Of a stretch of 64,000 nt of DNA, positions 9,193 through 17,268 are shown piece by piece; position 1 is the stretch's first letter; every line of letters starts with the position of its first letter. A program made the position numbers and the translations under genes. Origin of the DNA: Bacteroides zoogleoformans. Lineage in GTDB: Bacteria > Bacteroidota > Bacteroidia > Bacteroidales > Bacteroidaceae. The stretch spans positions 1,963,001 to 2,027,000 of the forward strand of contig NZ_CP027231.1 in assembly GCF_002998435.1 (NCBI RefSeq), given 5' to 3'. A model generated the notes under the pieces. That model saw only the letters and a list, made by a program, of their open reading frames with translations. It searched no databases and had not been told where the DNA came from.

Positions 9193-9226
9193 CGTCCGAT
9201 TCATCTTCAATAAAGAACTTTTTCTT

Positions 9227-9937
9227 ATGAAAATCGGAATAATCAGCGCAATGGATAGTGAGCATCGGCAGTTGGCCGATCGCTTGCAGGACAAGAAAGA
9301 TGCGGGCGACGCACGCTTCAAGTATATAACCGGACGCATCGGACAGAACGAGGTGGTGTTGACACAAAGCGGTATAGGCAAAGTGAATGCCGCCGTCGGC
9401 GCCACGGAGCTTATCCGGCGCTTTGGTCCCGATTGTGTCATCAGCACGGGAGTAGCAGGCGGCATAGACCCTTGCCTGAAGGTGACGGACGTGGTGGTGA
9501 GCAACCGCACGGTGTATCACGACGTATGGTGCGGCGATGGTAATGCATACGGACAGATACAAGGCCTTCCGCTCTTTTTCGAATCGAACGCTTTGTTGCT
9601 GCAATATGCGCTGAACTTGAACGATGCAGGACTGGAAAGCCGTATTCATGGCGGCCTCATCTGCACGGGCGACCAATTCATCACCGAACAGTCAGGTCTG
9701 GCCGCTGTGCGTGCTCATTTCCCCGAAGGCATGGCGGTAGATATGGAATCGGCTGCCATAGCGCAGACCTGCCACCTCTATCAGACCCCTTTCCTAAGCT
9801 TCCGCATCATCAGCGACACGCCCGGAAGCAAAGACCAGTTTTTACAATACCTCGATTTTTGGGATACAATGGCCGAACGCTCTTTCCACACCACATGGGC
9901 GTTCTTATCCTCACTGCCCGATACGCTTGCTTACTAA
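9227..9937 (+). CDS. mtnN: 5'-methylthioadenosine/S-adenosylhomocysteine nucleosidase
   Basis: A 236-residue nucleoside phosphorylase-fold enzyme that removes adenine from methylthioadenosine and S-adenosylhomocysteine. It shows the start word MKIGIISAMDSEHRQL with the usual catalytic Glu replaced in position by the DSE triplet, QSGIGKVNAAVGATELI, STGVAGGID, and VDMESAAIAQTC with the ribose-contacting Met-Glu pair. FRIISDTPG supplies the catalytic Asp. It lies 26 bases before luxS; together they convert S-adenosylhomocysteine to S-ribosylhomocysteine and then homocysteine plus DPD, the AI-2 precursor. Confidence 0.93.
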   Translation: MKIGIISAMDSEHRQLADRLQDKKDAGDARFKYITGRIGQNEVVLTQSGIGKVNAAVGATELIRRFGPDCVISTGVAGGIDPCLKVTDVVVSNRTVYHDVWCGDGNAYGQIQGLPLFFESNALLLQYALNLNDAGLESRIHGGLICTGDQFITEQSGLAAVRAHFPEGMAVDMESAAIAQTCHLYQTPFLSFRIISDTPGSKDQFLQYLDFWDTMAERSFHTTWAFLSSLPDTLAY

Positions 9938-9963
9938 CTTAAAAAAATAAAGAATAAAAAGAC

Positions 9964-10446
9964 ATGAAGAAGATTCCCAGTTTTACCATCGACCATATCC
10001 GTATGTTGCGCGGCATCTATGTATCACGCAAGGATGAAGTGAACGGTGAAGTAATCACCACCTTTGACATACGCATGAAAGAACCTAATCGGGAACCGGC
10101 ATTGGGGCAAGGGGCACTGCACACCATCGAACATCTGGTCGCCACTTACCTGCGCAACGAACCCCATTGGCAGGACAAGATTATTTATTGGGGACCTATG
10201 GGATGCCTCACCGGCAATTACCTGCTGATGAAGGGCGACTTGCAACCTCAAGATATCATAGCCTTGATGCAGGATACATTCCGTTTTGTGGCTGAATATA
10301 CAGGTGAGATTCCCGGCACCACTCCGGAAGACTGCGGCAACTGCCTGCTTCACGACCTGCCCATGGCCAAATGGGAAGCTGCCAAGTATCTGCACGAAGT
10401 GCTGGAACAGATGAAAGAGGAGAACATGAAGTATCCGGAGCGGTAA
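9964..10446 (+). CDS. luxS: S-ribosylhomocysteine lyase
   Basis: A 160-residue LuxS that splits S-ribosylhomocysteine into homocysteine and DPD. The metal site is visible: H53 and H57 in HTIEHLVATYLRN and a Cys in the EDCGNC segment (C124/C127). The catalytic Cys is C81 in GPMGCLTGNY. It is transcribed with mtnN, which makes its substrate. Whether the AI-2 signal is used for cell-cell signalling, or the enzyme only recycles the methyl cycle, cannot be judged here. Confidence 0.97.
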   Translation: MKKIPSFTIDHIRMLRGIYVSRKDEVNGEVITTFDIRMKEPNREPALGQGALHTIEHLVATYLRNEPHWQDKIIYWGPMGCLTGNYLLMKGDLQPQDIIALMQDTFRFVAEYTGEIPGTTPEDCGNCLLHDLPMAKWEAAKYLHEVLEQMKEENMKYPER

Positions 10447-10512
10447 AAGAAGAACAGCAGATAAGGCTTCTCATACAAAGACATTCATAGAATCCTTAGG
10501 AATAACGGAAAA

Positions 10513-10547
10513 GCAGGAAGCCGCATATCGAAAATGCCGCTTCCCGC
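10513..10547 (-). terminator. Intrinsic terminator after the HU-like remnant
   Basis: Fourteen-base arms at 10513-10526 and 10534-10547 pair at 12 of 14 positions around a seven-base loop. On the minus strand the hairpin is followed by CTTTTCC. It suits the HU-like remnant at 10568; it may also stop luxS transcription from the other side. Confidence 0.6.
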
Positions 10548-10567
10548 TACTGTGTCCGGCTTAACGT

Positions 10568-10630
10568 TTATCCAAGCGGATTCTCACTGCCTCCCGATTC
10601 ACTGCCCGGTTGGCCTCCTCCCTAACCTGA
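10568..10630 (-). pseudogene. C-terminal tail of an HU-like DNA-binding protein (remnant)
   Basis: Reading leftwards, this stretch encodes GGGQPGSESGGSENPLG and a stop codon. The same type of Gly/Ser/Glu-rich tail ending in NPLG closes the two intact HU-like proteins in this window (34820-35305 and 58360-58875). A TAG at 10622-10624 interrupts the frame just upstream and no HU core can be found beyond it. The rest of the gene has therefore been lost, perhaps when the adjacent repeat/ATPase segment arrived. Confidence 0.6.
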
Positions 10631-10799
10631 ATTCTAAGACCTCAGGTTGATAGTCAAAGAGTTGTAATTCTGTAATTTTCGTAGAAACTCACAAAATACC
10701 CATAACTGAAATAGTTTGTTTACGCAGAATTTGGGCTGTAATAGACTATTTAAACAACAGACTATAATCTGGAGGTCACATATGACCAACGAATTTATT

Positions 10800-10914
10800 C
10801 CAAATAACCGAGCAATACTTTGCCATATAACCAAGCGGAATAAAGCCAAATAACCAAACGATATTAAGCCAAATAACCAAATAAAAGTACGCCAAATAAC
10901 CAAATTATGCGTAA
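10800..10914. repeat. 23-bp tandem repeat, five units, before the ATPase gene
   Basis: Units begin at 10800, 10823, 10846, 10869 and 10892, an exact 23-base period. The core is CCAAATAACCAA with a G or AAG before it; the other ten bases vary and are AT-rich. The last unit ends about 30 bases before the likely promoter of the ATPase gene, so it is placed like an operator or iteron array. Confidence 0.85.
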
Positions 10915-10942
10915 AATATTCTTTCGTTTTAAGAAAATTCAC

Positions 10943-10950
10943 GACCTTTG
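10943..10950 (+). promoter_or_regulatory. Probable -7 box for the DUF4143 ATPase
   Basis: GACCTTTG differs from TAnnTTTG at one base and lies 28 bases before ATG 10978. It overlaps the alternative upstream start at 10948. Confidence 0.45.
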
Positions 10951-10977
10951 TGCCCAAAATCGTACAAGGTTATTATT

Positions 10978-12267
10978 ATGAAGGAAAATACTTTCAATTA
11001 TCGGAAGAGAATTGCAGACACTCTTTTAGAAGAGAAATTAGAAGCAATGGGGGCGGTTCTTATAGAAGGACCTAAAGCTTGCGGCAAAACAACTACTGCC
11101 GAACAGCAAGCTAAGAGCATCCTGTATATGGATGACCCTGAGAATATACAGCAAAACCTCCAGTTGGCAGAAACCAACATCAAACGACTGCTCCAAGGTG
11201 AGACACCGAGGCTTATTGATGAATGGCAGATAGCCCCTCAAATATGGGATGCGGTACGTTTTGAAGCAGACCACAGAAAGGATGATGGTTTATTCATGCT
11301 TACAGGCTCTGCCGTTCCTGCAGATAAATCAAAAATTCGCCATACTGGTGCCGGGCGTTTCGCATGGCTTACGATGCGCCCCATGACACTGTGGGAATCG
11401 GGAGAATCTTCTGGGGATGTAAGTATCAGAAATCTTTTTGCCGAACCAGATAAGGTGGATGGTGTAAGTACGCTGAAGATGGAAGACATTGCTTATATTA
11501 TTTGTCGAGGTGGATGGCCTAAATCTCTGACCAAGAAAAATCAGAAGGCATCACTTCGTCAAGTCACAAAGTATTTTGAAGCCATAACACGCTCAGACAT
11601 TTCAAGAGTTGACGGAGTTGAGAGAGATGAGTTTCGCGCCAAGAGGCTTATGCGTTCATATGCACGATTGCAAGGAGCGATGGCCAGCATACCCACTATC
11701 ATAGAGGATATGAAAACGAATGAGCCAGAAAACATGAGCGACGAAACGGTCTCGTCATATATCAAGGCTTTGAAAAAGATTTTCGTGATAGAGGATATGC
11801 CAGCCTGGAATCCGAATCTGCGTTCAAAAACATCCATACGAACGAGCGACACACGCTATTTTGTCGACCCATCTTTGGCTATTGCAGCTTTAGGTATAGG
11901 ACCGGATGACTTGCTAAACGATTTGAACACTTTGGGATTGTTTTTTGAAACCCTCTGTGTGCGAGATCTTCGTGTGTATGCAGAAGCCAATGATGGAGAC
12001 GTATTCCATTATAGAGACAAGAGTGGCCTTGAATGTGACACCGTTGTACATCTGAAAAATGGTAGCTATGGTCTCATTGAGATAAAATTGGGCGGCGATA
12101 CGCTTATTGAGGAGGGTGCAGCGAACTTGAACACGTTGGCAGAAAAGATAGACACCACAAAGATGAAGAAACCGTCATTTAAAATGGTTTTAACTGCTGT
12201 AGGACAATATGCGTACATAAGAACAGACGGTGTAATCATTGTTCCTATTGGTTGCTTGAAAGACTAA
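10978..12267 (+). CDS. AAA_14/DUF4143 ATPase
   Basis: A 429-residue ATPase of the widespread family with an N-terminal AAA domain and a C-terminal DUF4143 domain. Walker A is EGPKACGKTTTAE near residue 25; Walker B is the PRLIDEWQ segment near residue 75; LTGSAVP follows as the sensor region. The C-terminal part ends with GLECDTVVHLKN and YGLIEIKLGG, whose D...E-x-K spacing looks like a PD-(D/E)XK nuclease-type fold. The biological role of this family is unknown; copies are often strain-specific. The gene is alone, sits behind a 23-bp repeat array and is closed by its own terminator. Start 10978 is preferred over 10948 because of the promoter. Confidence 0.85.
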   Translation: MKENTFNYRKRIADTLLEEKLEAMGAVLIEGPKACGKTTTAEQQAKSILYMDDPENIQQNLQLAETNIKRLLQGETPRLIDEWQIAPQIWDAVRFEADHRKDDGLFMLTGSAVPADKSKIRHTGAGRFAWLTMRPMTLWESGESSGDVSIRNLFAEPDKVDGVSTLKMEDIAYIICRGGWPKSLTKKNQKASLRQVTKYFEAITRSDISRVDGVERDEFRAKRLMRSYARLQGAMASIPTIIEDMKTNEPENMSDETVSSYIKALKKIFVIEDMPAWNPNLRSKTSIRTSDTRYFVDPSLAIAALGIGPDDLLNDLNTLGLFFETLCVRDLRVYAEANDGDVFHYRDKSGLECDTVVHLKNGSYGLIEIKLGGDTLIEEGAANLNTLAEKIDTTKMKKPSFKMVLTAVGQYAYIRTDGVIIVPIGCLKD

Positions 12268-12343
12268 CAACAATGAAAAAGTATGTCTTCACAACGGTAT
12301 CAGGAATTCATAGCGGAACGTGCACAGCTACTTGAATCTTATA

Positions 12344-12370
12344 ATTGGAGTTGCTCCAATCACTTTTTTA
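12344..12370 (+). terminator. Intrinsic terminator of the ATPase gene
   Basis: ATTGGAG and CTCCAAT pair around a TTG loop (12344-12360) and are followed by CAC and six or seven T. The 76 bases between the ATPase stop and this hairpin contain only a short unassigned frame (from 12281). Confidence 0.75.
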
Positions 12371-12423
12371 CCTATGTGGAAATATTATAGTTTTTATAAA
12401 ATCTCGTGCTTGGCAGAATCAGA

Positions 12424-12855
12424 TTATTCATCATGCTGTATAAATCCGATTCTTCTGCGTGGCTTTTCTTCCAATTTCTTCTTGGTTTGCAGTTCTGCCA
12501 ATGTCTGATTAATGAGTTCCAACTGCATTCGCGTATCATAATTAATATCGTTGTAATCAGCGAATACTTCTTCTATGTAACCTTTCAACTCTTTCATTTG
12601 CTGTTCTAATTGTCCTACTCTGTCTATTTGTGGAGCTACTGTAATCAGTTATCTCATGGCAACAAAAGCACGTACAATCAAAACACTTGTTTGAATGGCA
12701 ATATCGCTTCTTAATACACTGGAAAGCATTACAACTCCATGCTCTGTAAAAGCCAGTGGCATAGCGGACTTAGGTCGTTTCATTCGTGATGTCATCACAA
12801 ATTGTGATGAGATAGATTCCCATTCCTCTAATGTAAGTTGAAACATAAACAAGCG
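12424..12855 (-). pseudogene. ORF6N-domain protein, broken by a stop codon
   Basis: The frame reads FMFQLTLEEWE, then KSAMPLAFTEHGVVMLSSVLRSDIAIQ and AFVAMR, which is the ORF6N (KilA-N-related) domain. A TAA in frame follows at once, and the same frame then continues LITVAPQIDRVGQLEQQMKEL to a basic end, EKPRRRIGFIQHDE, typical of ORF6N C-termini. The coding part upstream of FMFQLT does not look like the family, so the N-terminus is also lost. ORF6N proteins are common in mobile and accessory regions of Bacteroides; their DNA-binding role is inferred from phage relatives. Confidence 0.75.
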
Positions 12856-12931
12856 GTAAACAAATGCTGCAAAAGATATGTAATTCTATTGATTTGAGCC
12901 TATCCCAACTCATAGTGAAGGACAAAAAGAA

Positions 12932-12967
12932 AAGCGTTAACTGCTTGATTTATTGCAATTAACGCTT
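12932..12967 (-). terminator. Terminator after tRNA-Met
   Basis: AAGCGTTAA and TTAACGCTT form a nine-base stem; on the minus strand the hairpin is followed by TTCTTTTTG. It lies about ten bases beyond the 3' end of the tRNA. Confidence 0.75.
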
Positions 12968-12977
12968 GTTTTCTTCG

Positions 12978-13051
12978 TGGACCAGCCAGGGCTTGAACCT
13001 GGGACCTCCAGATTATGAGTCTGTTGCTCTAACCAACTGAGCTACAAGTCC
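12978..13051 (-). tRNA. tRNA-Met (anticodon CAT)
   Basis: The 74-base minus-strand sequence folds as a cloverleaf: a 7-base acceptor starting GGACTTG, a D arm with GCTC/GAGC and an AGTTGGTTA loop, an anticodon loop CTCATAA with anticodon CAT, and a T arm CCAGG/CCTGG with loop TTCAAGC. CCA is not encoded. It could be elongator tRNA-Met or a lysidine-modified tRNA-Ile; the lack of initiator features (three G-C pairs in the anticodon stem) rules out tRNA-fMet. Own promoter and terminator flank it. Confidence 0.9.
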
Positions 13052-13078
13052 GATATACATCTCAAATAATAGTGGGCG

Positions 13079-13086
13079 CAAAGATA
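13079..13086 (-). promoter_or_regulatory. Promoter -7 box for tRNA-Met
   Basis: TATCTTTG on the minus strand, 28 bases from the tRNA 5' end, fits a short tRNA leader. Confidence 0.65.
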
Positions 13087-13270
13087 GCGCTTTCTATTGA
13101 AATGCGCAAGACCTCACATTAAAAAAACAAAAATAGACTGTAATGGTCAAGACTTGTTTTGGTGTAGAGAAATTAAGTTTTTTTCTTGGTCTTGCATTTA
13201 TTTTCATCTGTATTTGTTTTATCAGTTGGTCGTTATACTGGCGGCCTACTTAAAATATTAAACGGATTCA

Positions 13271-13302
13271 TTTGTTCTTTTCACAAATAAGTAGTTTCTT
13301 TG
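13271..13302 (+). promoter_or_regulatory. Promoter of the carB leader
   Basis: TTTG at 13271-13274 and TTTCTTTG at 13295-13302 are separated by 20 bases, the normal Bacteroides -33/-7 arrangement with one -7 mismatch. Transcription would begin near 13309, leaving about 235 leader bases before carB. Confidence 0.55.
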
Positions 13303-13321
13303 CATAAATTTTGAAACAACA

Positions 13322-13528
13322 ATGCAGCCGCAGGAAATGAGAAACAAATACAACCCCTATTCGAGTGATTATCATTCGGTAGTCGTTGGTTTCTCCTTTT
13401 TCCACAATGATATTTTTTTATTTCTTAAAGAAATGCGTCCATCTATCATAAGGGACGCATTTTTTTTTAAGGTTGGTTTATGTGTGGCGTGGCTCTTATG
13501 CCAAGGTGTAAAAAGGAAACCTAATTGA
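13322..13528 (+). promoter_or_regulatory. Leader reading frame and attenuator of carB
   Basis: A 68-codon frame starts about 13 bases after the predicted transcription start. It runs through a T-rich stretch (13390-13427), through the terminator hairpin at 13431-13468, and stops 15 bases before carB. In frame it has the Phe-rich words GFSFF, IFLFLK and DAFFFK. This is the arrangement of the E. coli pyrBI leader, where coupled translation through a U-rich pause region prevents termination when UTP is scarce. The mechanism in this organism is inferred from architecture only. Confidence 0.5.
13431..13468 (+). terminator. Terminator/attenuator hairpin in the carB leader
   Basis: AAATGCGTCC pairs with GGACGCATTT around a 12-base loop and is followed by a run of nine T. 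No other rightward gene lies upstream within reach, so it must act on carB transcription itself. Confidence 0.75.
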
Positions 13529-13543
13529 CAACAATAAGAGAAT

Positions 13544-16500
13544 ATGGAAAAGAATTTAAAGAAAGTGCTCGTCTTGGGATCTGGTGCACTCAAGATTGGT
13601 CAGGCCGGAGAGTTTGATTATTCCGGATCACAGGCCTTGAAGGCATTGCGCGAAGAAGGTGTAGCTTCTGTTTTGGTGAATCCCAACATTGCCACCATTC
13701 AAACATCGGAAGGTATTGCGGACAAAGTGTATTTTTTGCCGGTAACTCCTTACTTCGTGGAGGAAATCATCAAGAAAGAACGTCCCGATGGCATTCTGCT
13801 GGCGTTTGGCGGGCAGACAGCTTTGAATTGCGGTACAGAACTGTATCTGAATGGTGTGCTCGAGAAATACGGTGTGCGTGTGCTGGGCACTTCGGTAGAA
13901 GCCATTATGTACACTGAAGACCGTGACCTCTTTGTGAAGAAGCTTGACGAGATTCCGATGAAGACACCCCAAAGCCGTGCGGTGGAAAGCATGGCAGACG
14001 CATTGAAGGCGGCCCGTGAAATCGGCTATCCGGTGATGGTGCGTTCGGCTTATGCTCTGGGCGGTTTGGGTAGCGGCATCTGTCCGGACGAGGAAGCTTT
14101 CGTGAAGCTGGCCGAAAGTTCTTTTACCTTCTCTAAGCAAATTCTGGTAGAAGAGTCGCTGAAAGGTTGGAAAGAAATAGAGTTCGAGGTTATCCGCGAC
14201 GCGAACGACCACTGTTTCACGGTGGCAAGCATGGAGAACTTCGACCCGTTGGGCATTCATACGGGTGAGTCTATCGTGGTGGCTCCCACTTGTTCGCTGA
14301 CCGATGAGCAGGTGAAGATGTTGCAGGAACTCTCCACGAAATGTATCCGTCATCTGGGCATCGTGGGCGAGTGCAACATTCAGTATGCGTTCAATGCCGA
14401 GACGAACGACTATCGCGTCATCGAGGTGAATGCCCGTCTGTCCCGTTCTTCGGCATTGGCATCGAAAGCCACCGGTTATCCGCTGGCGTTTGTGGCTGCC
14501 AAGATTGCGTTGGGCTACACGCTAGACCAAATCGGCGAGATGGGAACTCCCAATTCGGCTTATGCCGCTCCGCAGCTGGATTACTTGATTTGCAAGATTC
14601 CCCGTTGGGACTTGACCAAGTTCGTAGGTGTGAGCCGTGAAATCGGTTCAAGCATGAAGTCCGTGGGCGAAATCATGTCCATCGGACGCTCTTTCGAGGA
14701 AATCATACAGAAAGGCCTGCGCATGATCGGTCAGGGCATGCACGGCTTTGTGGGCAACGAAGGGCTGGAGTTCGGTGATTTGGACTATGAATTGTCGCAT
14801 CCCACAGACCTGCGTATCTTTGCCATTGCCGCAGCTTTGGAGAAGGGCTATACCATCGACCGCATCTTCGAACTGACGAAAATCGACCCGTGGTTTCTCG
14901 GTAAGCTGAAGAACATCGTAGACTACAAGCAGAAGCTCTCCCAATATAATAAGGTTGAAGATATTCCGGCCAATGTGCTGCGCGGTGCAAAGGTGCTGGG
15001 CTTCTCCGACTTCCAGATTGCACGCTTTGTGCTCAATCCGCAGGGAAACATGGAGAAGGAGAACCTTGCCGTGCGTGCCCGCCGTAAGGAACTGGGCATC
15101 CTGCCTGCCGTGAAGCGCATCAATACGGTGGCTTCCGAACAGCCCGAACTGACGAACTACCTCTACATGACGTATGCCGTTCAGGGCTACGACGTGAATT
15201 ATTATAAGAACGAGAAGTCGGTAGTGGTGCTTGGTTCCGGTGCATACCGCATCGGCTCGTCCGTAGAGTTCGACTGGTGCTCGGTGAATGCCGTGCAGAC
15301 AGCCCGTAAACTGGGTTACAAGTCCATCATGATTAACTATAACCCCGAAACCGTTTCCACGGACTACGACATGTGCGACCGCCTGTACTTCGACGAACTC
15401 TCCTTTGAGCGTGTGCTCGACGTAATCGACCTCGAGCAGCCGCGCGGAGTCATCGTGTCGGTAGGCGGACAGATTCCGAACAATCTGGCCATGAAACTCC
15501 ATCGCCAGTCCGTTCCTATTTTGGGCACATCGCCGGTATCCATCGACCGTGCCGAAAACCGTAACAAGTTCTCGGCCATGCTCGACCAGTTGGGCATCGA
15601 CCAACCCGCTTGGCAGGAACTCACCAGTTTGGAAGACGTGAAGGGATTTGTGGAGAAAGTGGGCTATCCGGTGCTGGTGCGTCCCTCGTACGTGCTTTCG
15701 GGTGCGGCAATGAATGTGTGCTACGATGAAGAAGAGTTGGAGAACTTCCTGAAGATGGCGGCCGAGGTGTCGAAGGAATATCCGGTTGTCGTATCGCAGT
15801 TCTTGCAGAATACCAAAGAGATAGAGTTCGACGCGGTGGCTCAGAACGGCGAAGTGGTGGAATACGCCATTTCCGAACACGTGGAGTTTGCCGGTGTGCA
15901 TTCGGGCGACGCCACGCTGGTGTTCCCCGCACAGAAGATTTACTTTGCAACGGCACGCCGCATCAAGAAAATCAGTCGTCAGATTGCGAAGGAACTCAAC
16001 ATCTCCGGGCCTTTCAACATACAGTTTCTTGCGCGCAACAACGAGGTGAAGGTGATTGAGTGCAACCTGCGTGCTTCGCGCAGCTTCCCGTTCGTGTCCA
16101 AAGTGCTGAAACGTAACTTCATAGAGACAGCTACCCGTATCATGCTGGATGCTCCTTATACCCGTCCTGACAAATCAGCATTCGACATTGACCGTATCGG
16201 CGTAAAGGCTTCGCAATTCTCTTTCTCCCGCCTCCACAAGGCCGACCCGGTATTGGGCGTGGATATGTCGTCTACCGGTGAGGTGGGCTGCATCGGCGAC
16301 GACTTCTCCGAGGCATTGCTCAATGCGATGATAGCTACCGGCTTTACCATTCCCCGGAAGAGTGTGATGTTCTCGTCCGGTGCTATGAAGTCGAAAGTGG
16401 ATTTGCTGGACGCAAGCCGTATGCTCTATGCCAAGGGGTATAAGATTTATGCCACAGCAGGAACGGCTGCTTTCCTCAATGCACACGGTGTGGTGACGGA

Positions 16501-16765
16501 AGCAGTTTATTGGCCCGATGAGCGCCCTGAAGCTGAAAACAACGTGATGAAGATGATTGCCGACCATGCGTTCGACCTGATTGTCAATATCCCGAAGAAC
16601 CATACGAAACGCGAATTAACCAATGGCTACAAGATTCGTCGCGGTGCCATCGATCATAATATCCCGTTGATTACGAATGCCCGTCTGGCAAGTGCTTTCA
16701 TCGAAGCTTTCTGCGAGATGAAGATCGAAGACATTCAAATCAAGAGCTGGCAGGAATATCAATAA
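13544..16765 (+). CDS. carB: Carbamoyl-phosphate synthase large subunit
   Basis: A 1073-residue CarB that makes carbamoyl phosphate from ammonia (delivered by CarA), bicarbonate and two ATP, for pyrimidines and arginine. It has the doubled architecture: carboxyphosphate half with ATP-grasp domain starting VLVLGSGALKIGQAGEFDYSG, an oligomerisation part, a second half restarting at VVVLGSGAYRIGSSVEFDW near residue 560, and a C-terminal MGS-like allosteric domain from about residue 930 with MLYAKGYKIYATAGTAAFL. No carA is adjacent, although the two are usually paired. The leader carries an attenuator-like structure. Confidence 0.96.
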   Translation: MEKNLKKVLVLGSGALKIGQAGEFDYSGSQALKALREEGVASVLVNPNIATIQTSEGIADKVYFLPVTPYFVEEIIKKERPDGILLAFGGQTALNCGTELYLNGVLEKYGVRVLGTSVEAIMYTEDRDLFVKKLDEIPMKTPQSRAVESMADALKAAREIGYPVMVRSAYALGGLGSGICPDEEAFVKLAESSFTFSKQILVEESLKGWKEIEFEVIRDANDHCFTVASMENFDPLGIHTGESIVVAPTCSLTDEQVKMLQELSTKCIRHLGIVGECNIQYAFNAETNDYRVIEVNARLSRSSALASKATGYPLAFVAAKIALGYTLDQIGEMGTPNSAYAAPQLDYLICKIPRWDLTKFVGVSREIGSSMKSVGEIMSIGRSFEEIIQKGLRMIGQGMHGFVGNEGLEFGDLDYELSHPTDLRIFAIAAALEKGYTIDRIFELTKIDPWFLGKLKNIVDYKQKLSQYNKVEDIPANVLRGAKVLGFSDFQIARFVLNPQGNMEKENLAVRARRKELGILPAVKRINTVASEQPELTNYLYMTYAVQGYDVNYYKNEKSVVVLGSGAYRIGSSVEFDWCSVNAVQTARKLGYKSIMINYNPETVSTDYDMCDRLYFDELSFERVLDVIDLEQPRGVIVSVGGQIPNNLAMKLHRQSVPILGTSPVSIDRAENRNKFSAMLDQLGIDQPAWQELTSLEDVKGFVEKVGYPVLVRPSYVLSGAAMNVCYDEEELENFLKMAAEVSKEYPVVVSQFLQNTKEIEFDAVAQNGEVVEYAISEHVEFAGVHSGDATLVFPAQKIYFATARRIKKISRQIAKELNISGPFNIQFLARNNEVKVIECNLRASRSFPFVSKVLKRNFIETATRIMLDAPYTRPDKSAFDIDRIGVKASQFSFSRLHKADPVLGVDMSSTGEVGCIGDDFSEALLNAMIATGFTIPRKSVMFSSGAMKSKVDLLDASRMLYAKGYKIYATAGTAAFLNAHGVVTEAVYWPDERPEAENNVMKMIADHAFDLIVNIPKNHTKRELTNGYKIRRGAIDHNIPLITNARLASAFIEAFCEMKIEDIQIKSWQEYQ

Positions 16766-16835
16766 ACGACCGCTGTCGCGACTGATAGCATGAGGCTGCT
16801 TCGACTTTCGGGTTGGGGCGGTCTCGGTCGTTTTT
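16765..16835 (+). terminator. Possible terminator of carB
   Basis: AACGACCG at 16765-16772 (overlapping the stop codon) can pair with CGGTCGTT at 16825-16832, followed by three more T. The loop is long (about 52 bases), so strength is uncertain. Confidence 0.4.
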
Positions 16836-16922
16836 CGGCGGGTGCCTTGCCGATGTCGATTCTTGTCCCTCGCTTTGTCTTCCTTCCTTGCAAAGTTCCG
16901 AAAATCAGTCAGTTGGCAGACA

Positions 16923-16988
16923 CTTGTATCTGTCCTGTCAAAGGCTTGCGCCTGCCGCATCGAACACTTGTGTCTGTCAGCAAAGTCT
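16923..16988. repeat. 22-bp tandem repeat, three units, after carB
   Basis: Units start at 16923, 16945 and 16967 with an exact 22-base period and core CTTGTRTCTGTC (the middle unit is CTTGCGCCTGCC). The same core and period return at 53491-53600 in the dtd-uvrC gap. Confidence 0.8.
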
Positions 16989-16999
16989 ACACTGTTGAA

Positions 17000-17268
17000 C
17001 AAGATAAAATGCCGCAAACTCCTTGGAGTAGTTCGTTCCCTCAGCGACAAGACTTAAAGGACGACAGAGACGCATGCCATCCTTGCGATTAAGCCATCGG
17101 TGACGACGTATGTGAAGTAAAAGCTTATGGTCACGGATAGGGAAATTTGTTATCGTGGTAGGCTCCAGGAATCCCTTACTCTCGATACCAGCGTCGCACC
17201 TATAAGAAGCAGGATAAATCTCATCCAGACTTATCTCTATTAATGTAACGTGAGTTCGACGAATTATA
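17000..17268 (-). pseudogene. Fragment of an ISAon1-like transposase N-terminal protein
   Basis: The minus-strand frame reads SLDEIYPASYRC, then SKGFLEPTTITNFPIRDHK, LLLHIRRHRWLNRKDG and LVAEGTNYSKEFAAFYL before a stop. The pattern of a short acidic start, a KGF...ITNFPIRDHKLLLHIRRRRW core and an AEGT...EFAAF end resembles the small N-terminal protein of ISAon1-type elements in Bacteroidetes. The frame is closed upstream by a TAG and no second transposase part follows, so this is a decayed copy. Family identity is by memory of the pattern, not by a search. Confidence 0.5.

Noticed and set aside
10800..10914. CRISPR array
   Set aside because: The units are 23 bases in all with a 12-base core; there is no 25-40 base repeat with unique spacers and no cas gene. 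The same holds for the 22-base arrays.
10634..10957. 107-codon frame on the minus strand before the ATPase
   Set aside because: It is mostly the reverse translation of the 23-bp repeats (recurring LVIW/LFG words) and has no family likeness.
13322..13528. Independent 68-residue protein upstream of carB
   Set aside because: The frame runs through a terminator hairpin and a T-rich tract and looks like an attenuator leader rather than a stable protein.
14648..15901. 417-codon antisense frame within carB
   Set aside because: Antisense shadow of a highly conserved gene; His- and Val-rich composition and no homology pattern.
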